Assembly (NCBI GenBank): GCA_036426205.1
Contig: CM071568.1
Span: forward strand, 46,020,483 to 46,084,482
Reading direction: 5' to 3'
Source: Ascaphus truei
Taxonomy: Eukaryota > Chordata > Amphibia > Anura > Ascaphidae
Length of the DNA stretch: 64,000 bases
Under the pieces are notes generated by a model. It did no database searches. It was given only the letters and a program-made list of their open reading frames with translations, and was not told where the DNA came from. Positions 34,946 to 46,283 of the stretch are shown here, in pieces. How positions within the stretch are numbered: position 1 is the stretch's first letter; every line of letters starts with the position of its first letter. The translations under genes were made by a program, and so were the position numbers.

Positions 34946-37762
34946 CAGGAGTAGCTAACTACACTCCTCAAGGGTCCATCTTCTTTTGAAATCCTAGTTG
35001 GCAGAATTTGCCTCAACTTCTCTAATTCCATTCTTATTGCTGGCATCTAAACCCCACCACAATCCCTTACTGATATCACTCAGTTTCTTGGCTCAATTGC
35101 GTGTCTTAATGGGAAGTGAGAGCTGTTAGTTCTTGGGGATTTCAACCTCTATTGGCTTGAAACTATTGGCTTGAAACTAAAAACAAAAAAATCCAAACAT
35201 AACTCAAGTCACTAAACCTAACCCAACTAATTTCCCAACCCACATGGTCAACCCTAAAATCTCAACCATGCCATGCTAGACTGGATTCTATCTTCAAGTC
35301 CCAACAGAATCCAATCCTCTGGTATCCTACCTGACATTTTCAGTGACTATGCAATAGTGTACTGTGCAAATAAATCAGACCACCCCAACCAAGCCCTAAA
35401 GTTCTACTCACTAGAACATTTAGAAACTCTAACACACAACAGTTTCTGTTGGATCTTACCCACTGTACTTGGTACAGAATCAACTTGATACCTGACCCCG
35501 ATTCTGTGCTTGATTATTTCCAAACAGCATTCTTAAAATGCTGTGATACACATGCTATGCAGAAGAAGAGCACTTTACCATTTTAGGGATGCCTTGTGGA
35601 AAAGATACAAATGAACTGGGACTACCAAGGACCTTAATAGCTACAGATGCCTGAGAAATACGTGCACAATGCAAACAAGACTAGCAAAAGACTAATATTA
35701 CTCTGATAATCTTCACCAAAATACATGAAACCCAGCAAACTTCTGAAAGGTCATCAACAATATATTCCAGCCTTCTAGTCATCAACAACCATCTAATATC
35801 AAAAAGGATGATACTAGGCTGACAAATCACACTGATATTGCGAATGCATTCAATGAATACTATGTGGGGTGTGCTACTTCCGTATTAGCAAGCACAACCT
35901 AAACTACAAACATGAAACTCAATCTGGGAGAACCCCTATAGCCCACCCTCTCCGAACACTGCCCACAATTTTCAAGTTGTCCTTGTATCTTAAGAGATTA
36001 CTCATGTGCTCCTCAAATTAAAACTGAGCAGCTAATAAGGACCTGACCTAGTGCAATAAAAGTTCCTATGACTCGATGCCCCAGCCATTACCTTACCTCT
36101 TGCTTCCCTAATCAACTCTATTTGGTGTACAGGCCATGTCCCAAAGACCTGGAAAAGTGCCAGAGTTGTCCCAATTTTCAAAAGTGGGGACAAAAACACT
36201 GTTTCAAAATACAGGCAAATTTCTCTTCGCCGAATACTATCCAAAGTCATGGAAAAATGTGTCCACACCCAATTAAGCGATTATGCCATGACAAATTTCC
36301 TTAGCCAATTCCAATCTTTCGCCCCCAAAACACTCCACGGTAACTCCTCTCTTAAAATGTTGCAATGAGATCCAGTATGGAATGGAAATGGGACAACTCA
36401 CTGGTGCAATATTCCTATATTTTGTAAAGGCTTTTCATACTGTTGATAAACAAGCTCCAGTGCCCTCATACGCTTTAAACTGGTTTCACTCCAACCCATC
36501 AAGTAGATCTCAACATGTGTCTTTCTTGGACTGTAACACCTTGGATGTCACCTGCTGTGTCCTGCAATGCTCTGTTCTGGGACTCCTACTCTTTCCAGTC
36601 TTAATTAATTACAATATCTATCTACTCTTCAGTTTGAAAGGGAACTTCAATGTATGCGAATGACACAATCTTATATGCACACAGCCCTAGCCTCTCTGAT
36701 CTTGGACACATACTTCAATCTGATTTTTGGAGACTTGAAAACTGGATTTCCCAAAACAAACTGTTTTTAAACACTGTCAAGACTGTAACAATGGAATTTG
36801 GGACCAAGGCTAAATTTCTGAAGCTACAGATCAGAACCAACTCTAACACCGTTCTAGCCCCTGTCACTAGTTTTACATAGCTGGTCATATGGTTTGACTC
36901 CCATTTAATAGTTGGGTTGCACATTGATACCCTGACATCCAAAACCTATGCCGAACTAGGTGTACTTTATAGGAACAAATCCTCTGCAAGCTAGCTGGTC
37001 AGAAAGCGCATCGCACAGTAGATGCTAATGCTAATTATAGACTGGGGACATAGACAAACTCCCCTTAGCAAACTAGACACCCTCTATAACTCAATATGCC
37101 GATTTTGTCCTCCAATATAACTACGACACACACCACTGCGAAATGCTCAAAGAACTCGATTGGCAAAGTGCAAAGTTCATCTTTCCTGTTTGCCTTCAAA
37201 TACTTTCTGAGCAGGCTACCCGTCTATCTGACAAGCTCCTCACCCCTACCACATGCAGCTCTTATCCTCTGAGATTTGACTCCAAAAGACTATACACGGT
37301 CCCAAGGTTCAGCATAGATTCCGCCCGCTCCTCCTTCTCTTACCGTGCACCGCACGTCTGGGACAATGTACCGGAGATTCCCAAAACTAAAACTGTCTCA
37401 CATTTTCATCTGGTCTGTACTGTAGCTGTTGCATACGCCTATATCATATATTATCTTTAACTCTTCAGGCAATGTCTTTAAATATAATTGTATATCTTCT
37501 GTTCATTTAATGTAACTATGTACTGTCATTATAACTCTGTGCCCAGGACATACTTGAAAATGAGAGGTACTCTCAATGTATCACTTCCTGGTAAAACATT
37601 TGATAAATGTACCAACAGGTCAGGTTTTCAGGATATGCCTGCTTCAGCACAGGTGGCTCCATCAGTGGCTCAATTGAAGACTGCACCACCTATGCTGAAG
37701 CAGGGATATCCTGAAAACCTGACCAGTTGGTAGCTCTTGAAGACTGGAGTTGGCTACCCCTG
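34946..37762. mobile_element. hAT-type element split by a LINE insertion
   Basis: The left end CAGGAGTAGCTAACTACACT starts at 34946 after CTTTAGGC (34938-34945). The right end GGAGTTGGCTACCCCTG ends at 37762 and is followed by CTTTAGGC (37763-37770). This perfect 8 bp duplication brackets 2.8 kb, of which only about 190 bp is the hAT MITE itself. Confidence 0.9.
34990..37612 (+). mobile_element. LINE copy (APE endonuclease plus RT), inserted in the hAT MITE
   Basis: This is a disabled LINE of the same family as 45835-49316. Visible parts are MLDWILSSSPNRIQSSGILP then DIFSDYAIV (35273-), the RT block ending YAND (36650-), and the C-terminal MLKELDWQS... YPLRFDSKRL (37143-). The 3' tail TCACTTCCTGGTAAAACATT precedes 37612. 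Dozens of indels and stops are present. It lies between hAT sequence CTCCTCAAGGGTCC and CCAACAGGTCAGG. Confidence 0.88.
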
Positions 37763-37802
37763 CTTTAGGCCATAGGGTTGTGTACAGGAATGTTTCCCAT
37801 TA

Positions 37803-37971
37803 GGCCGTGCTTATAGTGCCGGCGACAGAGACGTCACGTCAAAACAAATGTGTTGACGCCGTCGTGTGCGCTTATAGTAGGAGCGATGCGACAGCGCAAT
37901 CGCTGGAAGTCACTTCAATTTGATTTTTCCAGCGACCACAGCTTGACGCTGCCGTCACTATAAGCGCAGGC
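37803..37971. mobile_element. Harbinger-like MITE, copy A
   Basis: The ends are GGCCGTGCTTATAGTGCC and TCACTATAAGCGCAGGC, flanked by TTA and TTT. Repeated GACGCCGTCG/GCGACAG motifs lie inside. Same terminal family as 38598-38901. Confidence 0.65.
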
Positions 37972-38013
37972 TTTGTCTTTTCATTGCTCAGTCTCAGTGA
38001 CATAGTAAGCTAA

Positions 38014-38359
38014 GGCCCCGGTCACGGCGCTGTAATGCGCGCCCGCGCTTTTGGCTGGGCGTTCGGTGATTCCCCGGTCTGCAGCTCACTGCAGGAGCAG
38101 AGACCGGGGGGGGGGGGGGCGTGGCTAGAGAAGTGACAGGGGCGCGGCTATGACGTCACCCGGCAGGTTCGCCCTCATTGGCTGAACCGCCGGGGGGCGT
38201 GCCTAATCGCTCGACGCGAGTTCCTGCTCTCAATTCTATTGAGAGCAGGAGTAGCTCTCGCGCGAGCGCTGCGGCCCCCCCTCGCAGCGGGCCCAGCGCC
38301 ATTGCAGGGAGGGCTCTCGGAGTGTGGCGGACGCTGTAGCAGGCAGCGGGGGCAAGGCC
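38014..38359. mobile_element. GC-rich Harbinger-like MITE, copy B
   Basis: It starts GGCCCCGGTCACGGCGC after TAA and ends GGGGCAAGGCC before TTA. It contains a perfect internal hairpin (CTGCTCTCAATTCTATTGAG at 38224-38247) and CGCTCG/CGAGCG symmetry. Confidence 0.6.
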
Positions 38360-38597
38360 TTAGAAGTTGCAATAAGATAACGCAATCTGCTGTGCAACAC
38401 CTGCTCTGCCATGTTTAGTGTTTAGTGGTTGTTCCACAATGATTCAATGTTAGTTATTTAGAAGTCTGACCATGAAGCATTGTAACAAATACCACAAAAT
38501 ATACAGTATAAAGTATATTTCATAAGGGAATAATTAAGTGCTTCCCAGGGGAAAGAATGCAGCAGCAATTTAAAAGAATACAATGATTAAGGGCTAA

Positions 38598-38901
38598 GGC
38601 CGCGCTTATAGTGCTTGCGACGGCGACACGACCGATGACGTCACCCGTCGCCACCCGCTAAAGTTGCAATTCGATTTTTAGCGACGGCGCTGGCGACAAG
38701 GCCAGTGACGTCACTAAAGGGGGCGGGCCGTGCAATTTGATTGGTTTAGAGAGTCACGTGTGGCAATTCTCTAAAAAATCTAATTTACCCGGCTTCCAAA
38801 TTTTTAGTTGCGACATCGCTCCATCGCCGTCGCGCTTACTATCGCGACGGAGTCAATGGATTTGTTTCGGAGCGACGTCGCAAGGCACTATAAGCGCAGC
38901 C
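38598..38901. mobile_element. Harbinger-like MITE, copy C
   Basis: The ends are GGCCGCGCTTATAGTGC and GCACTATAAGCGCAGCC. The TAA target duplication (38595-38597 and 38902-38904) is perfect. A 3 bp TWA duplication is the PIF/Harbinger hallmark. No transposase is present. Confidence 0.75.
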
Positions 38902-39065
38902 TAAGTCATAAGGATAATTTATTTTTTTTACCAATATGTCTCCAACATACAAAACTACTGGAGTACTTAACAATGAAGTTATCTGGTCAAGGTGAAAAAA
39001 GGTAAAATAAAGACCATTTGTAAAAAAAAAAAAAAGTTGGTAAAAATGTACTTGTGGTACATTTG

Positions 39066-39178
39066 TACAATATGTCTTGAACAGGTCTGCAACCCTGTCT
39101 TTCCCCATTATCGCTAGCAAACAGTAGTTCCACAGCAGCCAGGGATTCTGGGTAATGACATGCAAATGAGCACAGTGT
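39066..39178. mobile_element. Octamer-end MITE, copy 2
   Basis: The body GGTCTGCAACCCTGTCTTTC... AGCCAGGGATTCTGGGTAA and the right end GACATGCAAATGAGCACA match the copies at 18422, 42451 and 50720. The left end is eroded. Confidence 0.75.
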
Positions 39179-39189
39179 CAATCTCTACT

Positions 39190-40439
39190 AGAAAAGCTAT
39201 GGGATTGTTTCCTCTCAATGATCTGTTTCTCTAAAAAAGAAATTGCACTCTTTATACCCAAATTGTGCAGCTGTGGTGCAGACTTTGATAAGTTTGTGTT
39301 TATGACTTATTTTCTTAGTACATAAAATGGATACTTTTAAACATTTTTATTTGTGCGGTTAAGAAAGTATTTCATTTTTTGCTGCTCTGTGAGAAAATTA
39401 GTTTCAATGCAACATTTTTGGTTTTAATTTTATATACCGAGTCATCACAACTGTTTCAAATGATTTGTTAATGGGTCATTTGCAAGGTGGTTGTTTGAAT
39501 TATTAAACTGGAAGGAGTTGAGACATTTTCTGGAAATACTTATAAAACATATGGTCAGTAAAACCACAGCATAAGTCAAATGAGTGTCATTTATTCTTGC
39601 TGTCAATCAGACCGTCGAATTGTTCTACAACTGAAACGCACATTGATCTTTCCACTGAAATAAGAAATAAAACATGTAAATCAGTTGTTTGGTATTTGTA
39701 TGACTAATGCACTATGGCAAATAAAGAAAAGGACTGTGGTAACACAGTGAGGCATACAAACATGACTTTGTAATTAATCTTAATGGCATGGAACCATGCA
39801 CACAATTTAATTACTCTATCTTTTAGCTGTTAGGTTTGGTTGTAGCCAATTATTCTGGTAAGTTATTAAAATGTATATATATTTTTGTTAGCTAAGTGGC
39901 ACTGCCTTTTAATAATTCTCCCTTTTTACTTGCAGAAGTAATGTTTTAAAAATAGCATAAAAAGTATACATCCATACTCACTTCAGCGTGGAGCAGAGAA
40001 TCTCTGCAAATTATTTCTGCATTCGATTCTTCCCTCTAGGCTGCGGACATATTGCCGCAGCCTGTGCAGAAACGCGCTGAGGCTGAGGGAAAGCGGGTGC
40101 TTTCCCTGGCCACAGTACTTGGGCTGTGGGGGTCATTCCTGGGGGCGTTTACATTGCAGGTAAAATCAGCAATGCATCCTTTTATCGCCCAACTTGTAAT
40201 TCAAATTGCTGTTCTCTCCCTCTTCCATCTGCTTCACAAGACGCCTTTCCCTCCTTCCCATCCGCCCTCTCTCTTCCTTCTACATGCCATTTCCTCTAGG
40301 CTAATTTGCTTCATTTAGCATCAATTCTGTGTGTGTGTGTATTTCAAATAAAAAGATCACTTGTGAGCACATTCACGTCTTAGACAGGTTCTGCAACCCT
40401 GCCTTTTTCACCCACCATAACTTATGTAAGGATGTGTAT
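39190..40439. other. Intron; partial octamer-end MITE at the right
   Basis: AT-rich with no coding signal. 40040-40160 is a small GC-rich patch. 40360-40430 (TGTGAGCACATTCACGTCTT, CTGCAACCCTGCC, TTTTCACCCACCATAACTTA) is one end of the octamer-end MITE family. Confidence 0.5.
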
Positions 40440-41460
40440 ACATATATATGAGGGTTCCGCGCTGTCACTAATAAAGGAAGCGCCATACTGTTCTTTTGCC
40501 AGTAAGGTCACTGTGTGAATAGTCAGGCTGCGCATGCGCGAGGGAAGCGCGCGAAAGGCAACCAATCTGGAGGGACTTTGGGGATTGCACTCTGAACTCT
40601 GAACTGTGGGAGAGTCAGCTGAGGCTGAGGACCAATAGGGTGCGAGACTCTGGATGGAGACACAGGATGCGTGTGGGCGGTGGGAGACACGAGTGAGAGG
40701 TGAAGGAGGAAGGTGGCGGAACCTCGTGTGCGTGAGCGGAGGGTCAGTGACCCTTCCGCTTAGGTGAGAGACATTCCCCAGCCCCGAGGAGCATTACCCC
40801 TGTCATCGTAGGGTGCCGCTTTTGTAAGGACGGCTGTAGCAGTTAGGGACGTACCCCTTTAGTGCAGGTTCAGCTGCGGAGTTGCGGACGCCATCTTGGT
40901 CTGGAGAACAGACTGCACAGCACAGCGGAGTGTCGGCGCAAGGCTGGAGCAACACTAGGGACCTTGTGTGAAGTGGTGTGGTCACCGTAGTGACCGGAAG
41001 GTATCGTTAGTCAACAAGTGCACCTACACCGGTCATCAGGCGCTGATCCCGCCTCCCACTAACTAATTGGGGGCACCAGTGTGCCATCATACTATTCTAT
41101 ACAGATACTAGTTACAGGACATACTCCTTGGGAGAGTGGCAGAGCCACTTGTGTACAGAACATTATTCCTAGCAAGGTGTGGCTGAGTCACTGTGTGTGT
41201 GTTACGTTATGTATTGTAGAGTATAAGGGTCTTATACATGTCATGTATACTCTGCAAGATTCCGTTAGTTAATCTCTATAGTAAAAGGTTGCCTGTTGCA
41301 CAATACCGTTGTTATGTTTCTTGCTCAGGGTAGATTCTCTAATATGGGGATCCTGGGTAAGTGGAGGCGCTGCACCATGATAAGTAAGGGTATGACCCCA
41401 GGCTCCCCAACAGCGGAGGCTCAGAGCTCCTGAAGCCACAGGTATACACAACACCAGTAG
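40440..41460. other. Unexplained GC-rich block with promoter-like motifs (possible solo LTR)
   Basis: The block is GC-rich against AT-rich flanks. It contains TGCGCATGCGCG near 40531-40542 (an NRF-1-type palindrome), ACCAATAGG near 40631 (CCAAT box) and GCCATCTTGG near 40890 (YY1-type). It is bounded by TGTATAC (40435) and GTATACA (41443). A solo LTR or an intronic CpG-rich promoter would both fit. No long frame is present. Confidence 0.4.
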
Positions 41461-41533
41461 TTCCTTTAAAGCAGGGATTCACAAAAAGGGCTACACTTAT
41501 ATAAAGTATGGTGTGTCTATGTGTGCGTGTATG

Positions 41534-41534
<1 letters not shown>

Positions 41535-41575
<41 letters not shown>

Positions 41576-41640
41576 ATATAATTACACATATATATAATAT
41601 ATTCTATATATATATTATATATATTATATATATATCTACA
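41535..41640. repeat. (TA)n microsatellite
   Basis: Alternating TATATA with a few interruptions, directly beside the MITE at 41643. Confidence 0.9.
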
Positions 41641-41642
41641 TA

Positions 41643-41797
41643 CAGTGTTCAACAAACCTATACACTTGCACGCCCCGAGTGGATTTAACTCGTGGTGAGC
41701 TCCTATTGGCCCAAGCAGCACACGTGTGGTACTATGTGGCGAGTAGATTTTTTTGTTTTTGTTCGGCGAGATTTTTGTGTGATTTGCCGACCACTAT
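41643..41797 (-). mobile_element. TIR MITE (GTCGACAAA type), copy 3
   Basis: Antisense relative to copy 2: CAGTGTTCAACAAACCTATA at the left and GATTTGCCGACCACT at the right. TA microsatellite lies on the left and AT-rich sequence on the right. Confidence 0.85.
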
Positions 41798-41957
41798 GTT
41801 TTTTTCTTTCATATTTATCTTATTCTATATCTTTATATATCTTCTCATCTTCATTATTATTTTATATATTTTATTCTCTATAATTTTATCCCACACACCT
41901 CATTGTTTTAGTATGGTGCAAAAAAAGTGACAAAACCCTCCACAGGAAAGCAAATAT

Positions 41958-42001
<44 letters not shown>

Positions 42002-42105
42002 AATATATACCTACCTTATCTACAGTACATATCTGTTTTTTTTTTTTGTTTTTTGTTTTTTTCCCCCTCTCTTTACACTATTTTAGCCACTGAATCCTTT
42101 GTATA

Positions 42106-42265
42106 TCAGTATTGCTTGACCTGAAGAAGAGAGGAGAACTCTCGAAAGCTTGTCCTATGACATAAATTGTTAGTCCAATAAAAAAGGTATCACCTAATAG
42201 TGCAGAATAAATGAGTTCTTCAGTATCGCAACTGGACTAACACGGCTATTTTCTGATATATGTGT
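42106..42265 (+). repeat. Retroposed hammerhead-type SINE/Penelope tail
   Basis: CTGAAGA (42121-42127), an AGAG... CTCT stem II and CGAAAGC (GAAA at 42144-42147) form the CUGANGA-stem-GAAA arrangement. Then follow TTGTCCTATGACATAAATTG, CCAATAAAAAAGGTATCACC and GGACTAACACGGCTA. This series is a widespread vertebrate retroposon tail. Confidence 0.65.
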
Positions 42266-42283
42266 GTGTGTGTATATATATAT

Positions 42284-42442
42284 TTGCTTCAAAACCATTT
42301 TAAACATGGTTCCCTATAGGCTTGCTACATGGTCACAGCTTTAAGCACAGCCAGTGTTAAGATGCATAGCCAGTAAACCCACTGTGACCATGCAGCAAGC
42401 TTAAGCCTATAGGGAACCATGTTTAAAATGGTTTTGAAGCAA
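42284..42442. repeat. Long near-perfect palindrome
   Basis: The left arm 42284-42338 (TTGCTTCAAAACCATTTTAA...) and the right arm 42382-42442 are inverted copies over more than 50 bp, with a roughly 43 bp loop. It directly precedes an octamer-end MITE and is probably the outer arm of a fold-back element. Confidence 0.88.
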
Positions 42443-42450
42443 AAAGTGGC

Positions 42451-42575
42451 ACTGTGTGCTCATTTATGTCTTTCCCAGAATCCCTTGCTACAGTGGAAGT
42501 GCTGTGTGCTGGGTGATAATGGTGAAAGGCGGGGTTGCAGACCTGCCTAAGACATGCAAATGAGCATAGTTATAT
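42451..42575. mobile_element. Octamer-end MITE, copy 3
   Basis: The left TGTGTGCTCATTTATGTC and right GACATGCAAATGAGCA ends are inverted, with the shared body CCCAGAATCCCTTGCTACAG and GGCGGGGTTGCAGACC. Confidence 0.8.
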
Positions 42576-42619
42576 TTCCATTTGCTATATGCTTTGCTGT
42601 GGAGGTTTTTTGTCACTTT

Positions 42620-43898
42620 TTTCACTCACCATAACTTAAATATATATATATATATCACACAAATATGAATACTGCATCAAAACAACCAATACATATACAC
42701 GCTACCAAAACAGAGAATAACAGAATACCTCTGCTGGCTGTGAACCATAGGGGTCCCCCAGAGTTAATCTGTTGTCCCCTGACGTCTGGCCATCCTCCAG
42801 TTCAGGAGCAGCGATTACGGGGTGAGCTATTGTTCCACTGGGCAACTTGTGAAAATATCCACCTCCATATTTGTAGACTTTTGTTTTGTGTGTCAAAATC
42901 AACACACAAAACCTATAAAATTCTCCAGAACTGGTAGGGTCCCCGATGGAACCCCTGATTCATGTTGGATAAAAAGAAACAGTAGCCAGGGCTGGCTTGC
43001 TAACTTATTAAGCAAGTAACCCAGCAATTTAAAGACTCTCTGAACAGTCATTTTAAAGTAAGTTATTTGTTTTACAAAGTCAACAGTATATGTTTTCCAT
43101 CTCACTTCTCCACAATATGTAAAATGTTTTATTTATATTTATACGTAAATGTATGGACTACTACCTCATTTAATTTATATTTTATTGTTCAAATTGGGAT
43201 AGAATATATAGGAATTGGAGCTACCAGTTTTAGTAATATTTGTGCAGCTTTGATAGTTTATAAGAATATTGCTCGTCATAGTAGCCATGGACCTTAATTT
43301 GATATGACATGGTACCTAATTGATATGTAGTTAATAAGAGATTTGAAGCTTTGTGCTCCCACAAATTGAATTGTGGATTTTATATTTGATTCAATTAATA
43401 AAACCACTTGCATATTAAGCTTTAATTTGCTTTATGACTTGGGTGAAAAATAACTCGGGGAAACTAACAGATCAGCTTTAACATCTGGGAACCACTAACT
43501 AACCCTATTCTTGTTCTTTTTCTTATAAAGTTCCATATGCATCTGCAGTTTCTCAGGAATTGATTCTGAGAACATCTTCAAAGTGTTGCATTGCAGGCAG
43601 TCACTGTATATTATAGCGCAGGAGAAAAAAAACAGTTTAAGGCTTATTTTCATGATTTCTTCAAATAATTGCTCACAACATTTTTCTATCAATATTTCTT
43701 TGGAAACCCCAAATCAGAAAGGCTAAAACTGAAAAAAAAAAAAAACAACAAACTTATTGGGAATGTTTTAAGGTGGCGCTTTCATTCCTATAGCTTTAAG
43801 CATCCCATAAGGCACCAGTGTCATTTTCGACAACACAGGAAAGTGACGTTCTGCAGCAAAAATATTAGAAACCACCATTTTTATATATAAAGTGTATC
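42620..43898. other. Intron, no recognised element
   Basis: AT-rich, with only short frames. I see nothing to annotate. Confidence 0.5.
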
Positions 43899-43906
43899 CT
43901 TAATAC

Positions 43907-44290
43907 TAGAGATCGGCTAATCTGCCCAAATCTGTTTACCAGATATGTGCTGATGTAACCCCCAAAATCCGTTTTGCAGTGCAAAGTCCGCAAACTGATT
44001 TGGGCGGTTTCATCAAAAACCACCATTGGATACAATCCGTGGACGGATTTGTAGAGTCCAATCTATGGATTCAGCAATCCTTTGGCGGGTTCTTAGCACT
44101 CCGGCAATGAATTGTTAAATCCACGGATTGGGTTTTACAAATTTGTCCGTGGGCTGCGGAGTGTATTGGTAATAATAATAAAAAAAATCCGCAAAACGCG
44201 GATCGCCCGTTTTCAGATTGATCCACGGACCAAAGAAAACGGCCGATCGGCTGCTGATTCCAATCGGCTCCAAAAATGTGCCCGTCTCTA
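43907..44290. mobile_element. hAT-type MITE (TAGAGAYSGG ends)
   Basis: The ends TAGAGATCGGCTAAT and CCCGTCTCTA are inverted. The flanks are CTTAATAC (43899-43906) and CTTAACAC (44291-44298), a 7/8 duplication. The interior has repeated AATCCGTGGA / TCCACGGAT motifs. Confidence 0.82.
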
Positions 44291-44794
44291 CTTAACACTG
44301 GACTAGGCACATTTAATAGATAAGACATTAACAAAATAATCATTAACAAAGTATTGAAAAGTTATAAAAAGGTATCTTTTAAAAAAAAAAAAAAAAAAAA
44401 TTTAAATTTGAAATAAGAAGATGTGCATGTATAGTACTCTGGTGGCAGCACTTTGGATGCATTGGACTGTGAGCAGTCTGATGAGGAGAAGAAATGCAAA
44501 CTAGGATGTTTGAGTGAATTGAGAGTTTGGTTGTGTACGGAGTGACAAATGGGCACCTTCTGGTGATATTTTGGTGATATTTTGTAGGTGGGGGCAGCAG
44601 TGTTTAGTGAGGGACTGAATGTGAGAAATAAAGAAGAGGGCGGAGTCAAAGGTGACCCATTGGCCAGTGGTGCACAACCTATTTTTAGCTGCGGTTTCCC
44701 CCACCCCATAAAACAAAGGATTAACCTTGTGGTGGTTCCTGCTTCTGAATGAGACCTCCGCAGAGTTAAACTTCCACTACAGCAGCAGCCTCTG

Positions 44795-44985
44795 TCTTCC
44801 TGACTCCCTCCCGGCTCTGTGACTCCCTCCCGGCTCTGTGACTCCCTTCCCGGCTCTGTGACTCCCTCCCGGCTCTGTGACTCCCTCCCGGCTCCGTGAC
44901 TCCCTCCCTCCTATGTGATTCCCTCCCTCCTCCGTGACTCCCTCCTCCGTGACTCCCTCCCTCCTCCGTGACCCACCATCAGCCT
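44795..44985. repeat. Minisatellite, 19 bp unit
   Basis: About nine units of GACTCCCTCCCGGCTCTGT, grading into shorter GACTCCCTCCTCC variants. A (TA)n tract follows at 44990-45020. Confidence 0.9.
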
Positions 44986-44988
44986 AGA

Positions 44989-45023
<35 letters not shown>

Positions 45024-45359
45024 TATGTTACCGTTCCGAGGTCTGATAATCAAGAGACAGCACTCTGTTTAGAAGTATTTCAAATGTGTATTAGTCATGA
45101 GAATAACCAACCCCTCAATGTCACAAACCCCTGATGATGCTAATGCTGTACTGGGGAACACTGTATACTCCAAAAAAATATGCTGCATCATATACAAGTA
45201 ATAATGAATTCAAATGTATTTACATGGAACTCCTTTCATTCTGGCAAAAGCAAGAATTGGAGTGTTTTTATAGCCTTTAAATTGAACACCCAAACATTTG
45301 GTTCAGAAATGATAACGCACGGTAAGCATTTTTCCTTATGGTTAAGGATGGGTTTATAT

Positions 45360-45590
45360 CGGGGGTGCTCAACTCCAGTCCTCAAGACCCCCAACAGAAA
45401 AGGTTTTCAGGATATCCCAGCTTCAGCACAGGTGGCTCAATCAGGGGCTTAGTCTTACTGTGATGAAGCAGGGACTGATTGAGCCACCTATGCTATAGCA
45501 GGGATTGATTAAACCACCTGTGCTGAAGCTGGGATATCCTGAAAACCTGACCTGTTGGGGGGTCTTCAGGACTGGAGTTGAATACCCCTG
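45360..45590. mobile_element. hAT-type MITE with perfect 8 bp duplication
   Basis: GTTTATAT flanks both sides (45352-45359 and 45591-45598). The ends CGGGGGTGCTCAACTCCAGT and GGAGTTGAATACCCCTG are inverted. The interior carries tandem GCTTCAGCACAGGTGGCTCA-type inverted blocks. Confidence 0.92.
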
Positions 45591-46223
45591 GTTTATATTA
45601 CCTGAAATGTTTGATTGGAAGATGAATGTGTGTATGTGTTTGAATGCACATAAATATACATTACACAGCTGCACAACTCACAGCCTAATTGATCCATTTA
45701 TTTTGTTTGTTCTCTGTTGGCTTTATAAGCAAACTTTTTTCTCGACATGGTACACGCAGACTTCTTAACCCCTTTGGTGCTTTTGCATCGTGTTAGAGAA
45801 CCGCGATAGCCTGTAGCGTTTAATTCACCTTTTAAGTCGCCCTCACCCATTCAACCCACTGCAAACCCTAGCATTGCAATTCAGCAAAACATTAAACAAG
45901 GAAAAGGCACACCCCTGCTGTTTAGTCTGCACACACTCACTTGGCTCACAACAGCTTAATGCAACATTACCTACCTCTGTGATAATGAACCTGCTATGTA
46001 CCTCATCTTTGTTCTTTCTCGTGGCCTCATGGAAATTTTACTCTCTATCCATAACAAACTCCTCCCTCCTAGCCCACACCCAATATCACCATACACACTG
46101 GATTACTCAAAAGCCTTGCAATATCTACTGAATGTTGGTGGAGAACTCTAAAAACCAGCACACCAACCACCTCTCACTCTAATGGCAAACATCACAAATT
46201 AACAACTTGCAAACAACTACTCA

Positions 46224-46283
46224 AATTTCTATTTGTACTATTACTCTATTTAGCAGGGGATATTGAACCTAACCCAGGCCCTC
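46224..46283 (+). other. 2A-like (StopGo) peptide motif at the LINE N-terminal region
   Basis: The frame LFVLLLYLAGDIEPNPGP is present. D(V/I)ExNPGP is the 2A ribosome-skipping consensus, known from several APE-type LINEs. The hydrophobic run before it could also serve as a signal sequence. In this copy a frame change separates it from the endonuclease frame. Confidence 0.8.
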
